In this document: one piece after another, positions 1-5,676 of the stretch
Position numbering within the stretch: the stretch's first letter is position 1
Layout: every line of letters starts with the position of its first letter
Assembly (NCBI GenBank): GCA_031269165.1
Contig: JAISZQ010000248.1
Span: 1-42,129 of the forward strand
Direction: 5' to 3'
Length of the DNA: 42,129 nucleotides
Origin: Spirochaetaceae bacterium
GTDB taxonomy: Bacteria; Spirochaetota; Spirochaetia; Treponematales; Breznakiellaceae
Notes under the pieces: model-generated
What the model saw: the letters and a program-made list of their open reading frames with translations, nothing else
What the model was told of the DNA's origin: nothing
The model's database searches: none
Position numbers and translations under genes: made by a program

Positions 1-118
1 TTAAGCGAAAAGAAAAGAAAGGTCCGCGGATTTTCGCGGATTAACACGGATCGAGCGGGGTATAATCCGTGAAAATCCGCGTCAATCCGCGGACAAAATT
101 CTTAAGTTGTTGACAGTG
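1..118. repeat. Copy 1 of a 118-base palindromic intergenic repeat (left arm cut by window edge)
   Basis: Positions 1-118 match 20867-20984 almost base for base. The core is an imperfect inverted repeat: GTCCGCGGATTTTCGCGGAT near the left pairs with ATCCGCGTCAATCCGCGGAC near the right. The right arm CTTAAGTTGTTGACAGTG (101-118) is the reverse complement of the left arm seen intact in the second copy, so the element begins just outside this window. It contains no reading frame. Similar CGCGGATT/CACGGAT intergenic repeats are common in bacteria, but I cannot name this family. Confidence 0.85.
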
Positions 119-196
119 GTGTGCTACCTGCCTATCGACCCGTTACCATACAAAAAAGACAAACGCTACCAGCCTACCGACAAATTGAGGCAACCA

Positions 197-220
197 ACAC
201 GAACGGAAAAAAGTTCGTGT
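197..220. repeat. Short CACGAAC inverted repeat
   Basis: ACACGAAC (197-204) pairs with GTTCGTGT (213-220) around an A-rich loop. The same CACGAACC words recur at about 26518-26546, 30362-30380 and 38600-38640, always between genes. Between 119 and 290 I see nothing else: no gene and no clear promoter. Confidence 0.5.
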
Positions 221-290
221 CTGTTCGTGGTGATTTAAACGATGTTCCCGTCCAAAACCCCTGCCGCAAAGTTACCAAATAGCGCAAGCG

Positions 291-1934
291 TCAGAAAACA
301 TACTTGACTCCCAATCCCACCCAGCCCCCGAATTCGTCATTGTCCCCATGGTTTGCGTTCAGGGTCGCGCCGCCGCCCGCCTCTGCGGAAAGCGTAACCT
401 GCGGGAAAGGCTTCCATTCCACGCCCAACGACGCGGTTACCCTTTTTTCCGGCGTTCCGGTGGGGGTTTGTTCAGCGGCGAAGGAGCTTCCCCGGTCCCA
501 ATCCCAGTAGATCCTGTGTTTGCCGTGAATGACAAAGGACACATCGGCTGAAAACGCAAGGCGGGCCGTGGAAAAACGCGAACCGGCGGCGAACACGACG
601 GCGTCCCGGCCTTCGGGATGACCCATCCAGCGGTAGCGGGATTTTATTGATCCCCGGTTTACACGGCGCATCAAGACAAAGGCGGCAAAAGGGCTGTTGT
701 CAACATAGAGGTACGGTTCGGTGTACGCCGCCTCGCCGTAAAATTGCGCCGCAAAATTGCGCCCCCATACGCCAATCGCACGGCTGTATTCAACACCGGC
801 CAAATAACCCATGCCTCTCGGCGACATATTGCCTGACTCCCCCGCGACTTCCCAGGGCAGCGTAAATTCGTCGATAACGATCTGCGTGTGAAAGGAAAAC
901 GCCGAAACCGGCGTCCAGTTAACGTCAATGGAAAAGATCGAGCTGTTCATCATGTTTTGGGACTTTTTGCCCCAAGAGGGATAATCTTCGCCGGACCAGA
1001 GATTGTGCATGATCAACAGGGGATTAAGATACCGTATCTCAAGCGGAGCGTCGCCAACGCTCGTTCCTTCGGTTATACCGATGGCTACTTTATTCAAAAT
1101 TTTGAAATCAAGCCGGTGGATATAGATATACCGCTGTACTGATTCTTTCGTAACACCGTCCGCTAGGCCGTGCGGATCGTAGTAGCGGGGCGACAAATCA
1201 AGCGGATTCTGGATGGCCATCGTGGAATACTTGAAGTGACGGGAAAAAAAAGATAGCCGCGCAAAATCGTAAAAATCGGGCGTGTCGGACAGCAGCAAGT
1301 TGCCGGTACGCGCCGTGCCGAAAGAAACCTGATCCCGCCCGATCTCGAAATGCCACCATTTCCCGCCCGCTGCGGCAAAGGCGCGAAACGGGAAAAACCT
1401 GTCGGTTCGTTCCAACTGGTAGGGAACATTGGTAAGAAAACGACCGTCCGCCTCGTTAAAGGTCGGATCGAGATTCAACGTCGGTTCAAGGTTGAGGTGG
1501 ACAACGTCGGCAAAATAAAAGTCAAGGGGCAAGTGCAAAAAAGCGGGCCTCTGAACCCCGTCCGCATCCCCCGAAGCCCAAAGAATCGCCGTATTCGAGC
1601 GGAAGGCGGCCTCGGTTTGTACCACGGCATGAAACGACAGCCCAAAAAAATCCTCGGTAAAACGCATCGGGGGGTTAAGCCGTTCCCGAATCCGCCTCAA
1701 CGCTTCCTGTGCCGGAACCGATAGCGTTTCCGTTTCCACCCCGGCGAGCAGCGTTTCAATCTCATCCCGTGAGAGCGGCGGCGTAAAAGAAAGAATCGCG
1801 ACACCGGCCTCCCGCGCGACATAGCGAATGTCGTCCAGCACGGGATCGCCCGCCGACACCGTTACCTGCGGAGACGCGCCCAGTCCCGCCGCAATACCCA
1901 GAGCGCACAGCAAGGCGCATACGTATAACCTCAT
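291..1934 (-). CDS. Wzi-like outer-membrane beta-barrel protein
   Basis: The 547-residue protein starts with a cleavable signal peptide (MRLYVCALLCALGIAAGLGA). The C-terminal half alternates aromatic and polar residues and ends in GLGVKYVF, the terminal phenylalanine expected of outer-membrane barrels. The segments GRDQVSFGTARTGNLLLSD, RLDFKILNKVAIGITEG and LEIRYLNPLLIMHNLW resemble capsule-assembly Wzi proteins, which bind surface polysaccharide. An N-terminal region of about 100 residues precedes the barrel. The gene stands alone and is divergent from comM. Its promoter lies so close to the ATG (see 1941-1949) that the mRNA is probably leaderless, and there is no Shine-Dalgarno site. Barrel and export are well supported. 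The Wzi assignment rests on recalled motifs, and the substrate is unknown. Confidence 0.7.
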   Translation of the reverse strand: MRLYVCALLCALGIAAGLGASPQVTVSAGDPVLDDIRYVAREAGVAILSFTPPLSRDEIETLLAGVETETLSVPAQEALRRIRERLNPPMRFTEDFFGLSFHAVVQTEAAFRSNTAILWASGDADGVQRPAFLHLPLDFYFADVVHLNLEPTLNLDPTFNEADGRFLTNVPYQLERTDRFFPFRAFAAAGGKWWHFEIGRDQVSFGTARTGNLLLSDTPDFYDFARLSFFSRHFKYSTMAIQNPLDLSPRYYDPHGLADGVTKESVQRYIYIHRLDFKILNKVAIGITEGTSVGDAPLEIRYLNPLLIMHNLWSGEDYPSWGKKSQNMMNSSIFSIDVNWTPVSAFSFHTQIVIDEFTLPWEVAGESGNMSPRGMGYLAGVEYSRAIGVWGRNFAAQFYGEAAYTEPYLYVDNSPFAAFVLMRRVNRGSIKSRYRWMGHPEGRDAVVFAAGSRFSTARLAFSADVSFVIHGKHRIYWDWDRGSSFAAEQTPTGTPEKRVTASLGVEWKPFPQVTLSAEAGGGATLNANHGDNDEFGGWVGLGVKYVF

Positions 1935-1940
1935 GCCCGT

Positions 1941-1949
1941 ATTATACCA
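1941..1949 (-). promoter_or_regulatory. Extended -10 promoter (TGGTATAAT) six bases from the ATG
   Basis: Read on the minus strand, TGGTATAAT is followed by six bases (ACGGGC) and then the ATG at 1934. No good -35 hexamer lies 16-18 bases upstream, which fits an extended -10 promoter. Transcription would start at or next to the A of the ATG. Confidence 0.6.
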
Positions 1950-2115
1950 CAGACATTCTTGCCGTAACAGGCCTTTTCAAGAACCATTGCGCGGAAAGGC
2001 CAGGATAAACGCATATTCCGTGTAATCAGGGCAATCCGTGGACTTTTTTCGCGTTTTTCGCGGTCTGACTAAAGCAATACAAGGGACAATCGCATAATAA
2101 GAGCGGGGGTATGCT

Positions 2116-3678
2116 ATGTTTGTGTATTCGTATATTCGTTTCGGGTTTGACGGGATTTTGGTTCGCATTGAGGCCGATTTGCGGCGGGGGATTCCGGGCG
2201 TGGACATCACGGGGCTTGCTTCCGGCGCGGTGCGGGAGGCGCGGGAACGGGTGCGTTCGGCGTTTCGCAACTCGGATTTCCGGTTTCCGCAGGAACACGT
2301 CCTCATCAACTTGGCGCCGGCGGAGGTGAAGAAGGAGGATGCGGCCCTTGACCTGCCTATCGCGCTGGTGATGCTCGCTGCGTCGGGACAAGTCCCCCCG
2401 GTCGGCGGTATCATGGCGCTCGGCGAACTTGAGTTGTCGGGGCGGCTGCGTCCGGTGAAAGGCGTATTGGCGGCGGCGGCGCGGGCCTTGAACGAGGGGG
2501 TCGACTCGATGATTGTTCCGTCCGCGAACCTGAAGGAGGCGGCGCTTCTCATGCCGGGGAAGGTTGCCGGGGTGGAAAACCTGAAGGAAGCGGCGGCGGC
2601 CTTCTTATACCACGCGAAACAGGGGTGTTTTCCGGCCTCCCCATCCGGCGGCGACACGGTCGCGGGAACGCCGCTCTATACCGGGGATTTTGCCGAGGTT
2701 CGGGGACAGGAACGCTTCAAGCGGGTGCTGGAGATTGCGGCGGCGGGCGGGCACAACGTGCTGGTGTTCGGGCCGCCGGGAGCGGGGAAGACGATGCTTG
2801 CCCGCCGGTGGACCACGATCTTTCCCGACCTTGACCCGGAGGACACCGTGACCGTGACGCGGCTCTACAGTCTTGCCGGACTCCTCTTCGGAGACGAACC
2901 CGGCTCGCCCAACGGGCTGGCGCGGAGGCCGTCCTTCCGTTCTCCGCACCACACGGCTAGTGCCGAGGGAATTCTGGGCGGCGGGAAGCACCTCACGCCC
3001 GGCGAGGCGAGTCTGGCCCATGCCGGGGTGCTTTTCCTCGATGAAGCGCCGCAGTTTCGGGTCAACGTGCTTCAGGCCCTGCGCGAGCCGCTTGAAGAGA
3101 AGCGGGTGCGGATTGCCCGCGCTTCCGGCCAAGTACAACTGCCCGCCGATTTCCAGTTGCTGCTCGCGGCCAATCCCTGTCCCTGCGGCAAACTGGGTAC
3201 GGCGGCGGGGGACTGCTTCTGTTCCGGCGAGGAGATCTACCGGTACTGGCGGCGGTTCGGCGGAGCGCTCCTCGATCGGGTGGAGTTGCGGACTGCGGTA
3301 CGCGCGCCGGACATCGACGCGCTTGCGGCGGGCGGGAACAGCGGGGAATCCAGCGCCGTGATACGCGAGCGGGTAACCGGCGCCGTTGCCGCCGGGAAAG
3401 ACCGGTTCAACCATGCGGGTAGCCGGGTCCGGCGGAATGCCGGGATGCCGCCGCCGCTCATCGACCAGCACTGCGCTCTCGACGACCATGCGCGGAGGGC
3501 GTTGAAAACGGCGGTTGAAAAACTGGGGCTTTCGGGCCGCGCCTACCACGGCATCCTGCGGGTTTCCCGGACGATCGCCGACTTGGAAGGCGGGGATGCG
3601 ATTAGCGCGGAACACATTCTCGAAGCCGTCCAGCACCGCCGCACAGGCGATGACCCTTACGACGTGTTTCATGCGTAA
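2116..3678 (+). CDS. comM: ComM / YifB-family AAA+ ATPase (Mg-chelatase-like)
   Basis: This is a full-length 520-residue ComM-type protein. The N-terminal Lon-protease-like fold begins MFVYSYIRFGFDGILVRIEADLR-like and contains VREARERVRSAF. The AAA+ module has Walker A GPPGAGKT at residues 219-226, Walker B VLFLDE at 305-310, and the NPCPCG cysteine motif at 353-358 with a further CFC cluster. The C terminus carries the usual helical domain (RAYHGILRVSRTIADLEG). Family members are hexameric helicases that promote branch migration during natural transformation or recombination. The ATG at 2116 follows a G-rich stretch (GCGGGGG). An ATG five bases upstream is out of frame. No other competence gene is present here. 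The 3679-3864 gap holds only a small CGCGTC/GACGCG hairpin (3726-3745). Confidence 0.95.
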   Translation: MFVYSYIRFGFDGILVRIEADLRRGIPGVDITGLASGAVREARERVRSAFRNSDFRFPQEHVLINLAPAEVKKEDAALDLPIALVMLAASGQVPPVGGIMALGELELSGRLRPVKGVLAAAARALNEGVDSMIVPSANLKEAALLMPGKVAGVENLKEAAAAFLYHAKQGCFPASPSGGDTVAGTPLYTGDFAEVRGQERFKRVLEIAAAGGHNVLVFGPPGAGKTMLARRWTTIFPDLDPEDTVTVTRLYSLAGLLFGDEPGSPNGLARRPSFRSPHHTASAEGILGGGKHLTPGEASLAHAGVLFLDEAPQFRVNVLQALREPLEEKRVRIARASGQVQLPADFQLLLAANPCPCGKLGTAAGDCFCSGEEIYRYWRRFGGALLDRVELRTAVRAPDIDALAAGGNSGESSAVIRERVTGAVAAGKDRFNHAGSRVRRNAGMPPPLIDQHCALDDHARRALKTAVEKLGLSGRAYHGILRVSRTIADLEGGDAISAEHILEAVQHRRTGDDPYDVFHA

Positions 3679-3864
3679 ATTGGGTCATGGTACTGTTTTG
3701 CTCGATAAGATAACCCGGCTAACGGCGCGTCCCTCTGGAGACGCGTCCACCAAAAGGCGCGTTGTCGTGACGCGGGTGCCGTTGGGTGAGCCTCGCGTCC
3801 TTCCGGCAATCGTACCGTTTGGTTTTGGAGGATGGGGCCAACTGCTATACTTCAAGGAGAAACC

Positions 3865-4776
3865 ATGATAAGAATCAGCGAAACCGATGATCCGGTCAAT
3901 ATTTGCTATGACAATGTGTTCAAGGCGGTGTTCACGAAAGACTCGCCTGAATCGCGGGGCGCGCTGTCAAAACTGCTTTCCGCCGTCATAGGCCGCGAGC
4001 TGACCGTGATTTCCATCACCGCCAACGAGCCGGCCCCCGACAGCATCCGGGACCGGCAGATACGCTTTGACATGAACTGCAGGGCGGACGACGGGAGCCG
4101 TTCAAACGTGGAAATGTCGCTCAATCCCGACAAGTTCGAGCCTGTCCGCATGGAGTTCCACGTGGGGAGGCTGTTCACCGGGCAGGACATACGGGGCAAG
4201 GATAAGTCTTATGGCAGCCTGAAGGCCGCTTACCAGATAGCGTTTCTGGTAAACGGGCGGTTTTTTGCTGGAGATGACTTCCTGCATCATTTTGAGTATT
4301 ATGACAAGGAGCGGGGCGTCCCGCTTGGGGGCCGGACGCGCGTCATCACGCTGGAACTTGCCAAGCTGGATTATCTGCTTGACCGGCCGGTTGCGGAAAT
4401 GACCGCGCCGGAACGGTGGGCGTTTTACTTCCGGTTCCTGACAGACAAGGAAAAACGGGATAAAATAAACGAAATAATCGAGTACGAGGAGGGCATCGCT
4501 ATGGCGAGCGAAGTGTTAATGACGATAAGCAGGGACGAGATCGAGCGCATGCGGCTGGAAAGCGAATTCAAATACGAACTGGACACCCAAAGCCGTATAA
4601 CCTACGCCAGACAGGAGGGTCGGCAAGAGGGTCGACAAGAGGGCTGGCAAGAGGGTATACGGAAAGGCGAACAGAAGGGTTGGCAGGAAGGCCAACTGGA
4701 GATACTAAAACTCTTGGAATCAGGCTATTCGGCTGAGGATCTCAAAGAACGCCTAAGAGCGGAACGCGGAAGATAA
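3865..4776 (+). CDS. Rpn family PD-(D/E)XK nuclease / putative transposase (long form)
   Basis: The 303-residue protein starts at ATG 3865, seven bases after AAGGAG (3854-3859). An in-frame ATG at 3832 has no such site. The N-terminal two thirds is the PDDEXK_2 domain: YDNVFKAVF at the start, Asp69 in FDMN, Glu83 in NVEMS, then VRMEFHVGRLF. Most relatives I recall have E-x-Q after the glutamate; here the third catalytic position is Ser85. The C-terminal third is helical with QEG repeats and ends LEILKLLESGYSAEDLKERL. Rpn proteins are recombination-promoting DNases, some acting as phage-defence toxins. An internal start at 4501 would make the C-terminal 91 residues separately, and that segment is duplicated downstream. 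Neighbouring comM is unrelated. Confidence 0.9.
   Translation: MIRISETDDPVNICYDNVFKAVFTKDSPESRGALSKLLSAVIGRELTVISITANEPAPDSIRDRQIRFDMNCRADDGSRSNVEMSLNPDKFEPVRMEFHVGRLFTGQDIRGKDKSYGSLKAAYQIAFLVNGRFFAGDDFLHHFEYYDKERGVPLGGRTRVITLELAKLDYLLDRPVAEMTAPERWAFYFRFLTDKEKRDKINEIIEYEEGIAMASEVLMTISRDEIERMRLESEFKYELDTQSRITYARQEGRQEGRQEGWQEGIRKGEQKGWQEGQLEILKLLESGYSAEDLKERLRAERGR
4501..4776 (+). CDS. Putative intragenic small Rpn protein (RpnS-like antitoxin), internal start
   Basis: Inside the Rpn gene, GAGGAGGG (4486-4493) stands seven bases before an in-frame ATG at 4501. This is a stronger ribosome site than that of the full gene. It would yield 91 residues: MASEVLMTISRDEIERMRLE, a conserved EFKYELDTQSR segment, four QEG repeats and the C-terminal LEILKL helix. 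In E. coli, rpnA is reported to make a C-terminal small protein from an internal start that inhibits the long nuclease. By analogy this is a candidate antitoxin. The site and frame are seen directly; the function is inferred. The two downstream genes begin at exactly the equivalent ATG, which supports its being a real start. Confidence 0.65.
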   Translation: MASEVLMTISRDEIERMRLESEFKYELDTQSRITYARQEGRQEGRQEGWQEGIRKGEQKGWQEGQLEILKLLESGYSAEDLKERLRAERGR

Positions 4777-4793
4777 ACGAGGAGGGCATTGCG

Positions 4794-5057
4794 ATGGCAA
4801 GCGAAGTGTTAATGACGATAAGCGGGGACGAGATCGAGCGTATGCGGCTGGAAAGCGAATTCAAATACGAACTGGACACCCAAAGCCGCATAACCTACGC
4901 CAGACAGGAGGGTCGACAAGAGGGCTGGCAAGAGGGCATGCGGAAAGGCGAACAGAAGGGTTGGCAGGAAGGCCAATTGGAAATACTAAAACTCTTGGAA
5001 TCAGGCTATTCGGCTGAGGATCTCAAAAAACGCCTAAAAGTGGAATGCGGCAGATAA
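4794..5057 (+). CDS. Stand-alone copy 1 of the Rpn C-terminal segment
   Basis: The 87-residue protein is about 95% identical by eye, at DNA level, to 4501-4776. It lacks one 12-base RQEG unit (three QEG repeats instead of four) and has a few point changes near the end (KKRLKVECGR). It starts at ATG 4794 with GAGGAGGG at 4779-4786 and the same seven-base spacer as the internal site. Seventeen bases separate it from the preceding stop codon. No nuclease domain is present, so it cannot be a nuclease. It is either an extra antitoxin-like partner of the long Rpn protein or a decaying tandem duplication. The intact frame and ribosome site favour expression. Confidence 0.7.
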   Translation: MASEVLMTISGDEIERMRLESEFKYELDTQSRITYARQEGRQEGWQEGMRKGEQKGWQEGQLEILKLLESGYSAEDLKKRLKVECGR

Positions 5058-5073
5058 ACGAGGAGGCATTGCG

Positions 5074-5289
5074 ATGGCGAGCGAAGCGTTCATGACGATA
5101 AGCAGGGACGAGGTCGAGCGTATGCGGCTGGAGAGCGAATTCAAATACGAACTGGACACCCAAAGCCGCATGACCTACGCCAGACAGGAGGGCATACGGG
5201 AAGGCGAACGGAAAGGCCAATTGGAGATCCTAAAACTCATTAAGGCGGGTTGCTCATTGGAGGAGATAAAGGCACGTCTTCGGGAATAG
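5074..5289 (+). CDS. Stand-alone copy 2 of the Rpn C-terminal segment, with a different tail
   Basis: The 71-residue protein starts at ATG 5074 with GAGGAGG (5060-5066) and a seven-base spacer. One G is missing relative to the other two sites, so the spacer is kept but the shared reading frame is not. The first 40 or so residues match the two upstream copies (ESEFKYELDTQSRMTYARQEG). The QEG stretch is reduced to one unit, and the tail LIKAGCSLEEIKARLRE differs from GYSAEDLKERL in the other copies. The tail looks taken from another Rpn paralogue rather than mutated in place. Function is unknown; it may be a diverged antitoxin-like protein. Confidence 0.65.
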   Translation: MASEAFMTISRDEVERMRLESEFKYELDTQSRMTYARQEGIREGERKGQLEILKLIKAGCSLEEIKARLRE

Positions 5290-5676
5290 GCACTCATTCC
5301 CTGTTCATCCTTCGTCATTGCAAAAGACCACCCGTCATGGTGAGCGGACATCTCGTCATTGCGAGCGGAGCGAAGCAATCCAGCGGGGCATTTCCTGCCG
5401 GGATTGCTTCGTCGCTAATGGCTTGGCTACCGACGGTAGCTCGCCGCCTCCTCGCAATGACGGGCTCATCGGCCTGTTCGTATCGTTCGTGGTTCAGTTT
5501 CCATTATGCGTTTACCATTTTCCATTCCCCGAAGGGGTATGTGGTTCTTTCTTCAAAAAAACGCATCGGCAACGTTTTGTGCCGTTTTGCCTTTGTTTTT
5601 CGACAAAATATGCCGATGATAGATAGAGGGTCGGTACGCAAAAAAGATTTTAGGACTGTCCCAAGAGGGGTCTCGC
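5290..5676. other. Intergenic region between the Rpn cluster and the ankyrin gene
   Basis: It holds the GTCATTGCGAG element described at 5355-5461. It also holds an inverted partial copy of the CCCCTTCGGGGAAT module (about 5516-5546), which is shared with the mosaic repeats at 10722 and 29800. I see no gene and no confident promoter. The ankyrin gene's ribosome site is at its far end. Confidence 0.6.
5355..5461. repeat. Nested inverted repeat, GTCATTGCGAG family, copy 1
   Basis: The outer arms are GTCATTGCGAG and CGCAATGAC; inside them GAAGCAATCC pairs with GGATTGCTTC. The same nested structure recurs at 38654-38744 and 38777-38855, with a shortened form at 30386-30431. This copy carries extra sequence (CTACCGACGGTAG) between the right arms. 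It is non-coding and of a type found scattered in many bacterial genomes. Confidence 0.85.

Larger units (their letters stand above)
4486..5289 (+). repeat. Three tandem units of the rpn 3' end (293, 280 and about 216 bases)
   Basis: Unit starts are marked by ATGs at 4501, 4794 and 5074, each preceded by the same GAGGAGG box. The 13-base difference between the first two periods is exactly one 12-base RQEG codon repeat plus one G in the ribosome site. A central run coding EFKYELDTQSR is identical at DNA level in all three. The junction word ATAAACGA also occurs in the parent at about 4464, a possible microhomology for the duplication. Confidence 0.85.

Noticed and set aside
4609..4663. Regular short repeats that could be taken for a CRISPR array
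   Set aside because: They are 12-base in-frame codon repeats without spacers, encoding QEG in the Rpn tail.
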